Of a DNA stretch of 64,000 nucleotides, positions 41,675 through 51,281 are shown piece after piece. Source of the DNA: Paenibacillus cymbidii (GTDB lineage Bacteria; Bacillota; Bacilli; Paenibacillales; NBRC-103111). Positions within the stretch are counted from its first letter, which is position 1. Each line of letters opens with the position of its first letter. A model generated the notes under the pieces. It had not been told where the DNA came from, did not search any database, and was given only the letters and a program-made list of their open reading frames with translations. The translations under genes and the position numbers were made by a program. The stretch covers positions 16,572 through 80,571 of the forward strand of contig NZ_SHLX01000037.1 in NCBI RefSeq assembly GCF_004764705.1, in the 5' to 3' direction.

Positions 41675-43198
41675 TTATTTCCACAGACCCAAGTAAGGCA
41701 TCCCCGACGCGTTCGACAAGTCGATGTCCGCTTCGCCGTACGCGCCAGGCATCAAATAAATGCCTTCGTTCGTTTTCATGAAGCCCGGCCGGTCGGCAAA
41801 ATTGAACCGCTCCGGCAGCGTCCGCGGCCCGCCGACCCAACTCATGTCGCGGCCGAACACCGCCTCGTCCTTGCGGCCGAGCAGTTGGTGCACGTCTATC
41901 GCATGGTAATCGGTGATCGTCCAGCGTTCTCCTTGCTCCATCCAGATGCACCGGCTGCCGAGCAGCACGGAAATCCGTCCGTCGCCGGGCGCCAGCAGCG
42001 CCTCGCCGAATGCGCGATCGTACCCGTAGCGGGCGATCATGTACAGCAAGTCATGGCTTTGCCAGGTGCTCGCCGGCGCCACATCCGCTTCGTTGTCCCA
42101 GCCGGAGGCCGAAGTAAGATAACCACGCGGATTCTGGTAGTACGCGTACGTGGCGTCGCATTGCCGCAGGAAGCCGGTCAACTCGGCATCGTCCCGGTGA
42201 CGCAAGTAGTCGTGTATCGCGTACAGCGAGATGCCCATGCCGGCGATCAGCATCGGCCGGTCCAGCTTCACCCAGCGCGTGCCGGACTTGTACCAGACGC
42301 GGTGCATGCGCGCGCAGCCGTTTTCGTCGTACCAGGCCGAACGCGCCAGATGGCGGCTCAGCGCGCCGGCGTGATCCAGGTACCGGCTGTCGCCGAACAG
42401 CTCGTACGCCAGCACGAGCGGTCCGATCAGCAGCCCGTAATATTCGCCCGGCTCCGTGCTGTCGTACGTGTTGCTGTAGCGGTAGGAAGCTTCGCAATCG
42501 GCATCGGGCAAACCCCGGAAATGGAACTGTTCGATCATCTTGTCGATTTGGCGGATCAGCTCGCTGTCGCTGCGGACATCGCTTTCGCCGAATACGCGCC
42601 GGTACAGCAGCTTGCCCCACAGCCGCGCGTATTCCTGGTTGCTGATCGCCCGGGCGCCTTCGTACATGATGCCGTACGGATACAGCTTGTCGCAGGCGGC
42701 AAAGCTGCGCTCCATCGCCAGCCGGATCGACTCGCGGGACGCTTCGGGCAGCCAGTCGCCCGCGAACAGGGCGGTCATTCCGAGCGCCGCGTTCGGCATC
42801 GCATTGTGGATGAGCCCCGCCTTGAGCGATTCGCCCATCTGGAAACCGATGTGCGCGTATTGCCCGTCTTCCTGGAACGCTTCCGGGGACGTTTGGAAGC
42901 GGATCATCTGCAGCAGCCGCTCCTGCAGCCCGCGGACGCGCTCGTCAGCCGCCTCCGCACCGCCTTCGCGCATACCGCGCAGCGCCAGCGCCAGCGACGG
43001 CAGCAGCGGGCTGGCCCACGTGCTGTGCCCGCTGGTGAAATCGCTCCAGCGGTACGGGTTGGAGCCCCATACCGAATGATTATGAAAGCCGTGGATCGCA
43101 CCGCTTGGCTGCACCCATGTCAGCAGCCAGTTGGCCAGCTTGCCCGCGTCGGGACGCTTCACCTGCGCCGCGACGATGGCCGATTGCCCGTTGTCCAT
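41675..43198 (-). CDS. DUF2264 domain-containing protein
   Basis: 507-aa cytoplasmic protein matching the DUF2264 family of (alpha/alpha)-toroid proteins often found in polysaccharide utilisation loci. Recognisable are WVQPSGAIHGFHNHSVWGSNPYRWSDFTSGH near the N-terminus, SNQEYARLWGKLLYRRVFGE, RYSNTYDSTEPGEYYGLLIGPLVLAYELFGD and a beta-rich C-terminal third. The family has no firmly established activity that I know of; a glycosidase or lyase role is inferred. The start is the ATG at 43198 with GGAGAGGAG upstream. It lies between the aldo/keto reductase and GH88 genes. Confidence 0.75.
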   Translation of the reverse strand: MDNGQSAIVAAQVKRPDAGKLANWLLTWVQPSGAIHGFHNHSVWGSNPYRWSDFTSGHSTWASPLLPSLALALRGMREGGAEAADERVRGLQERLLQMIRFQTSPEAFQEDGQYAHIGFQMGESLKAGLIHNAMPNAALGMTALFAGDWLPEASRESIRLAMERSFAACDKLYPYGIMYEGARAISNQEYARLWGKLLYRRVFGESDVRSDSELIRQIDKMIEQFHFRGLPDADCEASYRYSNTYDSTEPGEYYGLLIGPLVLAYELFGDSRYLDHAGALSRHLARSAWYDENGCARMHRVWYKSGTRWVKLDRPMLIAGMGISLYAIHDYLRHRDDAELTGFLRQCDATYAYYQNPRGYLTSASGWDNEADVAPASTWQSHDLLYMIARYGYDRAFGEALLAPGDGRISVLLGSRCIWMEQGERWTITDYHAIDVHQLLGRKDEAVFGRDMSWVGGPRTLPERFNFADRPGFMKTNEGIYLMPGAYGEADIDLSNASGMPYLGLWK

Positions 43199-43237
43199 GT
43201 TTCGATTCTCCTCTCCAGCTGTGAGCGGCACGAAGCG

Positions 43238-44152
43238 CTATTCGTTCAGCGCCCGACCCGGGAACAGCGCCAGCACGCGCTCCTCCACGTCGGCGCCGAG
43301 GCCGACGCCGTCGCAATACTTGACATTCTGCGCCACTTCCTCCGGGCTCGACGCGCCGGACAGCGTCACCGCGATGTCCGGGCAGCCGAGGCAGAAACGC
43401 ATGGCCGGCTCGATGAAGCCGCCTGGTTCGCCGCTGCCTTGCCGCAGGAAAGCAAGCAGTTCCTTGCGGCGTTCCGCTTCTTCGAGCATCGCCGGGCTTT
43501 TCAGCAGGAACTTCGCCGGCCGGTCGGCGAGAATGCCCATCCACAGCGGGCTGCCGTGAATGACCGCTACGCCGTGCTTGCGCGTCATCGGAAACAGCAC
43601 GTCTTTGGCCGCATAGTCGATCAGCGTATATTTGGCGAACGTTTGCACCGTATCGATCAGCCCCGATTCGATGAATGGCTGCAGCATCTCCGTTTTGCCC
43701 GCGTTGACGCCGATCGCCCGCACCTTGCCTTGCTCCTTCAGCTTCAGAAACGCCGGCAGCGTTTCGTTCATGCCCGCTTCCACGCCGCACGTTTCGAGCT
43801 CGTGCAGCTGAATCAGGTCGACATAGTCGGTTTGCAGCCGGCGCAGGCTGTCTTCGACGGATTTGATCGTGTTGTCGTATGTGTAAGGTTCGCCGCGCAT
43901 GACCGCTTTGGTCGCCAGCACAACTTTGTCGCGTTTGCCGCGCAGGGCGAGCCCGAAGCGCCGCTCGCTTTCGCCGCTGCCGTACAGCGGCGCCGTGTCC
44001 AGGAACGTGATGCCGTGATCGATCGCGGCGTGAATCGTGCGGACGGCGATTTCGTCCGTCATCGTGAAGTCGAAATCGCCGCCGATCGGGGCGCCGCCCA
44101 GGCCGAGCTTGGAGACGCGAATGCCGGTTTTGCCCAGCTCCGTATATTGCAT
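43238..44152 (-). CDS. Aldo/keto reductase (sugar dehydrogenase-like)
   Basis: 304-aa NAD(P)-dependent oxidoreductase with the AKR tetrad D52 and Y57 (FLDTAPLYGSGESE), K82 (VVLATKAVM) and H117 (DLIQLHELE). The overall sequence resembles L-galactose/L-fucose or D-threo-aldose 1-dehydrogenases, which oxidise aldoses to lactones. This could feed the aldonate dehydratase and aldolase encoded 8 kb away. It is the first gene of the operon AKR-DUF2264-GH88-mutarotase-like; AAAGGAG precedes the ATG. It is divergent from an AraC regulator. Confidence 0.88.
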   Translation of the reverse strand: MQYTELGKTGIRVSKLGLGGAPIGGDFDFTMTDEIAVRTIHAAIDHGITFLDTAPLYGSGESERRFGLALRGKRDKVVLATKAVMRGEPYTYDNTIKSVEDSLRRLQTDYVDLIQLHELETCGVEAGMNETLPAFLKLKEQGKVRAIGVNAGKTEMLQPFIESGLIDTVQTFAKYTLIDYAAKDVLFPMTRKHGVAVIHGSPLWMGILADRPAKFLLKSPAMLEEAERRKELLAFLRQGSGEPGGFIEPAMRFCLGCPDIAVTLSGASSPEEVAQNVKYCDGVGLGADVEERVLALFPGRALNE

Positions 44153-44317
44153 GGAATTAATCTCCTTTCATTATGGGGAACTTTACGGGAAACCTGCCCG
44201 CAAAAAAAGCAGCCGACGCACAGCCGTACCAGCATTGTAGCCGATCGCCGGTTTTAATAGTAGGACCGTTTTGTGCTAAAATGTCGTTGTATTGTCGTAC
44301 TGTCCGGAGGTAAATTC

Positions 44318-45187
44318 ATGAGCTTCATCCAGAACGTCAACCTGCAGCAAGTGCCGTTCCGCCTGTCGTACCGCCGCGTGACGGACGAGCAGTTTCCCGG
44401 TTATTATCATTGTCATCAGGGGATGGAATTCATCTTCGTCCATCGCGGGCAAGGGCATATCATGACAGGCCGCGCCGTGCATCCGCTGCGTCCGGGCGCC
44501 TTGTTCTACATGCAGCCGTTCCAGCTGCACCGGGTACAGCCCGAGATCACGGCCGACAGCCCGTACGAGCGCACCGTCGTTTCGTTCGAGCCGGCCGTGT
44601 TCGAAACGTACTTCCAGCCGTTCTCGCGCGTCAAGGATTACTATTTGCACCTGTGGAAAAATCAACTGGCCGAACAAACGCTCGACGTGGCGGGCGAGCC
44701 GGCTTACCTTCTTGAATTGCTGCAGCATTACCACGAGACGCTTGCGTCCGTGCCCGAGCAGGAGCGGCTGCACCAGTTCGGCTTGTTCGCCGTTTCCCTG
44801 TTTCAATGGCTGCAGACGGCCGGCTTTGGCGCCGGCGCGACGGATGTCGGCTTGCCGCACCCGTCGCGCGTCTTCCGCCATTCCGAGCAGATCATGAACT
44901 GGATCGAGGAGCATTACGGCGAACCGTTCGAGCTGGAGCAAATCGCCGATACGCTGCATCTGTCCAAACATTACGTCTCCCGCGTGTTCCGCCAGGAGAC
45001 GGGAAGCAGCATTACCGACTACATCACCGCGCGCCGCATTCGCCAGGCTTGTCTGCTGCTCGGCACGAGCAGCTTGTCCGTCGAGCAGATCGGCATCAAG
45101 GTTGGACTGCACAACTTCCCTTATTTTTGCCAAGTGTTCAAAAAACTCGTCGGCGTCTCCCCCAACCATTATCGGAAAATGCTGTAA
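44318..45187 (+). CDS. AraC family transcriptional regulator
   Basis: 289-aa one-component regulator. The N-terminal cupin sensor includes YHCHQGMEFIFVHRGQGHIMTGRAVHPLRPGALFYMQPFQLHRVQ. The C-terminal double helix-turn-helix is FELEQIADTLHLSKHYVSRVFRQETGSSITDYI... and SVEQIGIKVGLHNFPYFCQVFKKLVGVSPNHYRK. The start is the ATG at 44318 with GGAGGT upstream. It is divergent from, and probably controls, the AKR-DUF2264-GH88 operon through the 165-bp intergenic region. Confidence 0.93.
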   Translation: MSFIQNVNLQQVPFRLSYRRVTDEQFPGYYHCHQGMEFIFVHRGQGHIMTGRAVHPLRPGALFYMQPFQLHRVQPEITADSPYERTVVSFEPAVFETYFQPFSRVKDYYLHLWKNQLAEQTLDVAGEPAYLLELLQHYHETLASVPEQERLHQFGLFAVSLFQWLQTAGFGAGATDVGLPHPSRVFRHSEQIMNWIEEHYGEPFELEQIADTLHLSKHYVSRVFRQETGSSITDYITARRIRQACLLLGTSSLSVEQIGIKVGLHNFPYFCQVFKKLVGVSPNHYRKML

Positions 45188-45420
45188 ACATGCGTGAGCC
45201 GGCGCGATCAAGGATCAATGCCGAGCGTTTAGCGCATGTTTCATGCGCTGCGGCTTACCCGCGGGAACGATCAATCCCGCCTCTTCTAAAATTGTTAGAT
45301 CTGGTGCGGGTGCTACTCATTTCTGTATGATTTTTCGACTATATGCGGCTCTCTCCGCACTTTCCCGAAGCGGAAGAAGGCGGATGCCCGGCCCATGCCG
45401 TCCTCATCCGCCCCAATCCG

Positions 45421-47103
45421 TCAGTTTGTCAGCACCACGGTGCGCGTGGCCCCGACCCAGTCGACGCTCGTGCCAAGCGCATCGCCGATGAAACGCACCG
45501 GCACGACGGTAAAATCGTTCACGATCGTCGCCGGCTGTTCCAGTTCGACCGGCTTGCCGTTGACGTAGGCGATACCCGCGCCAATCGTCAGTTCGACCGT
45601 GCGCTCGCCTTTGGCCGCCGTTACCGTACGCGTCGCGTCGTTCCAATCGATCGTTGCGCCGAGCGCCGTAAAAATGCTGCGCATCGGCACCATCGTTTTT
45701 TCGCCGATGATGACAGGCGGCTGCTCGAATGCCAGCGCTTTGCCGTTCAGCGTCACATGCACCGCCAGCGGATCGTCTTCTACCGCCGCGACCGGCGGTT
45801 CGGCCGGACCTTGCGGTTGTTCCGCAGCCGGCTGCGGCCCGACAAGTTCGGGCAGCGACCGATAGGAAGTCGAACCGATGCCGAGCTCGCCGTCCTCGTT
45901 ATTGCCCCACGCCCACAGCGTGCCGTCCTTGCCGACGGCCAGCACGTGCGACCAGCCGCCGCCGGCGTCGATCGCAGCGATCGACGGCAGCCCTTCGACC
46001 CGCTTCGCGCTTACCGCCACCTGCGGATGGGCGCTGTCGCGCATGTCGACCTGGAACCCGCTCCACTCCAGCACAGTGCCGTCTTCCGTCAGCGCATACT
46101 GCGTGTCGAAGCCGGCGCTGACCGCAAGAACGCCGACCAGCGAATCGATGCGCGCCGGCACATCGACCAGACCGCCTTTCGCCGGAGCCGCCCCGCGCAG
46201 ATTGCCCCAGGTCCAGACGGTGCCGTCCTCCTTGACCGCCAAGTTGTAGTTCGATCCGCTCGCAACCGAACGAACGTGTTCGAAGCCGGGCAGCGCCGTC
46301 GCCGGATGGTACCGGAACGATTCTCCGTCCTTGCTGCCGATGCCCATTTCCCCGCTGCCATTATAACCCCAGATCGACAGCGCACCGTCCTTGCCGATGC
46401 CGATCGTGCTCGTCCAGCCGTACGACAGCTGTGCCATGTCGGCCGCTCCTTCCACTTGGCGCGGCTTGAGCATGCTGCGCAGCGTCTCCTCGGACACGCC
46501 GTCCGGATAAGCCCCGCCCCACATCCAGACGGTGCCGTCCTTGCGCACCGCCACGCTCATTCCGAAGCCCGACTTGACCTCGACGACATCGGTCAAATCC
46601 TTGACTTGCACCGGCCGCGACTTGTTCGCATCGCTCGTCACGTTGCCTTGCGAGTCCTGCAAAGTAATCGTGCCGTCGCCCAGCTCGCCGGCAGCATTGC
46701 CGCCCCAGGTCCAGACGGTGCCGTCGCGTTTGACCGCCACGCTGTGGCTCCGCCCTGCGCTGACGGCGACCGCGTCGGCCAAACCTTGCACCTGCACCGG
46801 CGACGTTTCGCGCTGCCCTTTGCCGGCTTTGCCGTTGCCAAGCTGACCGGCGTCGTTGTTGCCCCAGGTCCAGACGGTGCCGTCGCGTTTGATGCCGAGG
46901 CTGTGCCCGTTGCCGGACGAGACGGCCAGCCAGCCGCTGTCCTTCGCGGCGGCAGCCTGCGCTTCGGCGCCGGGCGCCGCTTGCGAAACGGCCGCGGCCG
47001 CCGCTTCGGCGTAACTCGCCGGCGCGCCGGAAACGGCAAAAGCGCCGCCCAGCAGGGCGACGCCAAAAGTTGCGGCCAACAGCCGCTTGTTGGTTCGATT
47101 CAT
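45421..47103 (-). CDS. Secreted RCC1-repeat protein with copper amine oxidase N-terminal-like domain
   Basis: 560-aa secreted protein. The signal peptide (LLAATFGVALLGGAFAVSGAPASYA) is followed by a seven-bladed RCC1 propeller, blades marked by GTVWTWGNNDAGQLGNG, GTVWTWGGNAAGELGDG, GTVWMWGGAYPDG, GALSIWGYNGSGEMGIG, GTVWTWGN and GTLWAWGNNEDGELGIG. The last 120 residues form the Cu_amine_oxidN1-like module (VTLNGKALAF, MVPMRSIFTALGATIDWNDATRTVTAAKG, VVPVRFIGDALGTSVDW), common in Paenibacillaceae surface proteins. The function is unknown; a wall-associated binding role is likely. The start is the ATG at 47103 with GGGAG upstream. Confidence 0.88.
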   Translation of the reverse strand: MNRTNKRLLAATFGVALLGGAFAVSGAPASYAEAAAAAVSQAAPGAEAQAAAAKDSGWLAVSSGNGHSLGIKRDGTVWTWGNNDAGQLGNGKAGKGQRETSPVQVQGLADAVAVSAGRSHSVAVKRDGTVWTWGGNAAGELGDGTITLQDSQGNVTSDANKSRPVQVKDLTDVVEVKSGFGMSVAVRKDGTVWMWGGAYPDGVSEETLRSMLKPRQVEGAADMAQLSYGWTSTIGIGKDGALSIWGYNGSGEMGIGSKDGESFRYHPATALPGFEHVRSVASGSNYNLAVKEDGTVWTWGNLRGAAPAKGGLVDVPARIDSLVGVLAVSAGFDTQYALTEDGTVLEWSGFQVDMRDSAHPQVAVSAKRVEGLPSIAAIDAGGGWSHVLAVGKDGTLWAWGNNEDGELGIGSTSYRSLPELVGPQPAAEQPQGPAEPPVAAVEDDPLAVHVTLNGKALAFEQPPVIIGEKTMVPMRSIFTALGATIDWNDATRTVTAAKGERTVELTIGAGIAYVNGKPVELEQPATIVNDFTVVPVRFIGDALGTSVDWVGATRTVVLTN

Positions 47104-47201
47104 CGATGCCAGCTCCCATCCAGTCGTCAAAAGGTGTATGTACACGTATGAGACTACTGGATAAACCAACCATCGTCAATACATCCCGGTCGGAACGGGC
47201 A

Positions 47202-50200
47202 TCAGGCGCCCCGCTCCTGCATCGTCTTCAGCCGCTCGGCCAGCATGCGGAGCATGCTGCGCAGCACCTCCTTGCGCTGGAAGCAGAACGCCGTCACCTG
47301 CAGCCGCGTCAGCTTCAGCAGCACCGTCCGTTCGCTGGCGGTGCAATCCGCCGACCGCGGGGTGCCGTCGATCACGGCCATCTCGCCGAAGCTGTCGCCG
47401 GAGCCGAGCTGCGCCAGCGTGCGGGCCCCGCGGTGCACGCGCACGCCGCCTTCGACGATCACGTACATCGCGTCGCCTTCTTCGCCTTCGCGGCAAATCG
47501 CTTCGCCAGGCCGCACGACGACTTCCTCCACCATCGAAGCGAGGCGAACGAAGTCGTCCCGCGAGAAGCGGGCGAACAGCCCGATCCGCTGCAGCGCAAG
47601 CACGAGCCGCAGCAGCGCCGCATTGCCCGACTGCGCTTCGATGGGCGCCCCGGCTTGTTCGGCCGTTTCGCTTGCGAGCGCCGCGGCCGCTTCGCGTGCG
47701 CCGGCTTGCGCCTCGGCTGCGGCACCCGCTGCCGGCTGCGCCTTCGGGCGCTGGTTGTCGATCTCGATCGCCGCGCGCAAACGGCGGGACAGCAGCTTCA
47801 TCATTTCCAGCGCGATGCCGGTGCGGTCGAACATCATATCGAAGAAGGCGGAGGAATCGAGCCGGAACAGCGACGACGCTTCTTCCGCCGTTACCGTGGC
47901 GGTGCGCGGCCCTTGCATCAGAATCGCCATTTCGCCGAAACAATCGCCGGACGCAAGGCTGCCCAGCTTGTCGCTGCCGCGATACACGCCTGCACGTCCG
48001 CTGCGAATCACATACAGTGAAGCGCCCGTTTCCCCTTCGCGGATGATGGCGGAGCCGGCTTGCGCCTGCTCGTCCTGCAGCCGGTGCGCAATTGCAGCCA
48101 AATCTTTGCCGGACAAGCCGCGGAACAGCCCGACGTTGCGCAGCAGCCGGATGCGTTCCAGCCGCTCGGCGTCGATCTCCTCCGCCAGCGCCAGCTCCGG
48201 CCGCTCCAACAGCCGGGCGACAAGCGGCCAAGCGGCCGGCTGGCGCCCGCCCGCGTCTGCTGCCGACAACCGGATGAGCGACCGCACCCACCAGTCGCCT
48301 TCCAGGAACAACGCTTCCAACACGCGATCCGCTTCCTCCCGGTCGGCCGTCGCCGCCGCTTGCTGCCGCGGCGCCATCAGCCGGATCAGGCCGGCGCGCT
48401 GTTCTCCTTCCAGCAGCTGATCGACCACTTCGGCGGCGTTCGCCTGCTGGCGGGCGTCGCCTTCCGTCCAGTTGGCGTATACGTTCTGCATCGTCGCCGG
48501 CTCATACTGCAGGCTGAGCAGCCCGAAGACGCGCGCCGCCGTTTTGGCCTGCAGCTGCCGCACGGCGTCCGTCAGTTCGCGCCACGCTTCGAAGCCATTC
48601 AGCGCCTGCGCCTGGGCATCGTAGCGCCAATACGCCGCCAGCTCCTGCGCAACAAGCGCCTCTGTCCGATCCGTTACGCGCAGCCCCAGCTTGCGGTTCA
48701 TCAGGACGAGCGAGTCTAGCATCTTCTCCCGCAGCTCGGGCGTCGCCCGCTCGTATTCGCCGAACATCGCGTCGAACGCGTACGAAGTCTCGAATTGCTC
48801 CCACACCCGCGGCAATTGCACGATCGGATCTTTGTCGGCCAAATAGGGCAGCAGCATCGGCAGCACCACGCGCTCGTCGTAAGCCGTCAGCGCGGCCAGC
48901 GCCTGCTCGCGCGTCTCTCCCGACGCCAGCAGCGGCACCACGACGGGCACGAGCTCCGGCACGCGAAGCAGCGCCGCCGATTCGAGCGCGCGCAGGCGCA
49001 CGTCCGGCGACGGATCGGCCAGCATCGGCACAAGCGGCTTGTAGAAGCTCGGGATCCCGATCACGCCGAACAGCCGGGCGACGATCGTCCGCTCTTCGTC
49101 GCGCGGGCTGGCCAGCATCGTCTTCAGCGGGCCGACGGCAAGGAACATGCCTTCGATGCCGTAATATTTAATCAGGCCGCCGACCGCACCTGCCCGCACT
49201 TCGGCTTCGGGCGCATCCAGACCGGCCGCGATGCGGTCAAACCACGCTTCCGACGCGTAGGCGGCCAGCGTCAGATACGCCTGCGCGCGCAGCTGCGGCT
49301 CGGGCGCGTCCAGCAGCGGAAGCGCAAGGGTAACGCCATCCTCCGGGCGGCGCCGTTCGATCGCCCGCAACGTTTCGACGCGAACGTCGAGCTCCGCATG
49401 AGCGAGCAGCCGCGGCAGATGCGGGTTCAGTTCGAAGTCGTCCATCTCCTGCACGACGCGCAGCGCGAACAGCGCCTCCGTCTTGCCTTGACTGTGCAGC
49501 GCATCCGCCAGCACCCGTCTGCTGACGGAGTCCATAAAGTCGATTTCCGCATCCTGCACGTCAATATTTTGCTTTCGCAGCGAGGACAGAAGCGTCTTCA
49601 AATAAGCTCCCTTGATCTTGATCGCGGCCGCAATGCCGACGATCATCAGCGCCAGAATGACGTAGCTCAGCTCGTACGGCGTCATCAGCCGGGACAAGCC
49701 GATGAGGGCGATGGCGGCGATCCCTTTGGCCCCGTTGCGGACGACGCCGTCGAGAAAGCTTTTGGCCCGGCTGCGCCACTCCGGCGCAACGGGAAACATG
49801 ATCAACTGGTTGACGGACGAATAAATCGTGTCGCCGACCGCCTTGTCCGTGCCTTTCACCGCCACGGCGATCCACAGGACCGGGTATAACAGGAGCGCGA
49901 AGCTGCCGGCGAACAAGGCGACGGGGAACATCAGCAGCGCCGTCATCACGCCGAAGCGGCTGATCAGACGGCCGGAGACGAACAGTTGCACCGCCAGCGC
50001 CACAAGCCCGGCAACGCCGTAGAAGCTGCCCATGAAACCGGCAAGCGCTTCGTTCTGCATCGAGCTGCGCAGAATCGACTTGAATTGGAAGTCGATCAGC
50101 ATCAACGCGATCGTCAGCGATGCCGCCATCAGCGCCACATACGGCAAATGGGGCACGTTGCGAAACAACCCGCTGTCGGCTCCCGCTGCCGCTCCTTTGC

Positions 50201-50864
50201 GCTTGTCCCGCCCGCGCCCGGATGCGGCGAAGGCGGCTGCGGCATCGCTCGTGCGGCGAATCAGCAGCAGCACCAGCGGCAAACAAAACAGCTGCAGCGC
50301 GGTGTACACGAACATCAGATTTTCCGTGCCGAGCGTGTGGGCCAGTCCTTTCAAGCCGAAACCGCTGACGATGCCGCCGACGATGCCGCCGCTGCCGACA
50401 ATGCCGATCATGCGCTTCGCCTTGCGTTGATCCATGACCGCCGTCGCCAGCTGCCAGAAGCTGACGATCATCAGGAAATTGAGCACGTCGCAGACGACGT
50501 AGTACACCGGCACGACCGCCCCCGCTCCGAAACCGACCAGCAGGCGCAGCGCGAACGAGATGACGGCAGCCGCCACGACAATGGCGGACACGAGCCGATC
50601 GAGCCGGATGCGCGCGCTCAGCCGCTGGAACAGCAGGCCGGTCAGCAGCAGCACGACGGACTGCGGCAAATACATGAACGACAGCGCGGACGAGCTGTAT
50701 TTGCTGAGAAACAACGTATCCGCCGCCGTACGCCCGACCGTCGAAGCGGAGGTAACGAAAAATAAATAGCCGAAAAGACAAGCCGCCTTTACCGTTTCGT
50801 TCCGGTCGAACGCAAATTTGCGCAACAACCGTTCCGGCAGCGAGGAATAAGCATCGTTTGGCAT
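47202..50864 (-). CDS. NTT/MFS-like transporter fused to HEAT repeats and two cNMP-binding domains
   Basis: 1220-aa membrane protein in three parts. Residues about 25-430 form a polytopic domain of the ATP/ADP-translocase (Npt/MFS) type (LFGYLFFVTSASTVGRTAADTLFL, VYYVVCDVLNFLMIVSFWQLATAVMDQRKAKRMIGIVGSGG, DKAVGDTIYSSVNQLIMFPV). About 470-880 is a HEAT-like solenoid (LPRLLAHAELDVRVETLRAI, MLADPSPDVRLRALESAALL). Two cyclic-nucleotide-binding domains follow, with phosphate-cassette motifs FGEMAILMQGPRTATV and FGEMAVIDGTPRSAD. The start is the ATG at 50864 with AAAGGTG eight bases upstream; longer frames run into the quad-hairpin element. The architecture suggests nucleotide-gated signalling or transport, but substrate and partners are unknown. 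Confidence 0.85.
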   Translation of the reverse strand: MPNDAYSSLPERLLRKFAFDRNETVKAACLFGYLFFVTSASTVGRTAADTLFLSKYSSSALSFMYLPQSVVLLLTGLLFQRLSARIRLDRLVSAIVVAAAVISFALRLLVGFGAGAVVPVYYVVCDVLNFLMIVSFWQLATAVMDQRKAKRMIGIVGSGGIVGGIVSGFGLKGLAHTLGTENLMFVYTALQLFCLPLVLLLIRRTSDAAAAFAASGRGRDKRKGAAAGADSGLFRNVPHLPYVALMAASLTIALMLIDFQFKSILRSSMQNEALAGFMGSFYGVAGLVALAVQLFVSGRLISRFGVMTALLMFPVALFAGSFALLLYPVLWIAVAVKGTDKAVGDTIYSSVNQLIMFPVAPEWRSRAKSFLDGVVRNGAKGIAAIALIGLSRLMTPYELSYVILALMIVGIAAAIKIKGAYLKTLLSSLRKQNIDVQDAEIDFMDSVSRRVLADALHSQGKTEALFALRVVQEMDDFELNPHLPRLLAHAELDVRVETLRAIERRRPEDGVTLALPLLDAPEPQLRAQAYLTLAAYASEAWFDRIAAGLDAPEAEVRAGAVGGLIKYYGIEGMFLAVGPLKTMLASPRDEERTIVARLFGVIGIPSFYKPLVPMLADPSPDVRLRALESAALLRVPELVPVVVPLLASGETREQALAALTAYDERVVLPMLLPYLADKDPIVQLPRVWEQFETSYAFDAMFGEYERATPELREKMLDSLVLMNRKLGLRVTDRTEALVAQELAAYWRYDAQAQALNGFEAWRELTDAVRQLQAKTAARVFGLLSLQYEPATMQNVYANWTEGDARQQANAAEVVDQLLEGEQRAGLIRLMAPRQQAAATADREEADRVLEALFLEGDWWVRSLIRLSAADAGGRQPAAWPLVARLLERPELALAEEIDAERLERIRLLRNVGLFRGLSGKDLAAIAHRLQDEQAQAGSAIIREGETGASLYVIRSGRAGVYRGSDKLGSLASGDCFGEMAILMQGPRTATVTAEEASSLFRLDSSAFFDMMFDRTGIALEMMKLLSRRLRAAIEIDNQRPKAQPAAGAAAEAQAGAREAAAALASETAEQAGAPIEAQSGNAALLRLVLALQRIGLFARFSRDDFVRLASMVEEVVVRPGEAICREGEEGDAMYVIVEGGVRVHRGARTLAQLGSGDSFGEMAVIDGTPRSADCTASERTVLLKLTRLQVTAFCFQRKEVLRSMLRMLAERLKTMQERGA

Positions 50865-50939
50865 GGAAAAAGCACCTTTCGTTCGGTCTGCATATAAACT
50901 TCTCCAGGGTACGTGGCCACAGTTCAGGTACTCTCGAAA

Positions 50940-51129
50940 AATAGCCCATGAAAAATGGCTTATTCGCCCGTTTTCCCCCACATCGTTCAAAATAGCCAGT
51001 GAAAACACTGGATATTGTCTTCAAACCGCCCCACAATCGAACGTTTCCCCGAAATAGCCAGCGTTTTTGCTGGTTATTTCCATGCGGCCCCCCATTTTTG
51101 CCGAAATAGCCATAAAAACATGGCCTATT
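50940..51129. repeat. Quad-hairpin element, full copy
   Basis: A 50940-50964, B 50991-51016, B' 51053-51078, A' 51105-51129; centres 51.5, 62 and 51.5 bp apart. It fills most of the 417-bp intergenic region between the divergent NTT-HEAT-cNMP and L,D-transpeptidase genes. Spacers resemble those of the copy at 63733 but are less conserved than the stems. Confidence 0.9.
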
Positions 51130-51281
51130 TCAAATGTAAAGAAATTATTAACGCCATTTTCTTACTATAGCATGAAAGGTTGCCATCAATAAGAGAAAGC
51201 GCAAAGGTTCGTTGCGAATGCGCGAAATTCGTGCGATTTTGATCCCGGGCGGCATATACTGCATCGATTGGAGGAAATGGG

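Noticed and set aside
45231..45249. Hairpin AGCGCATG/CATGCGCT after the AraC gene as a terminator
   Set aside because: No T run follows and the stem is short; it may be incidental.
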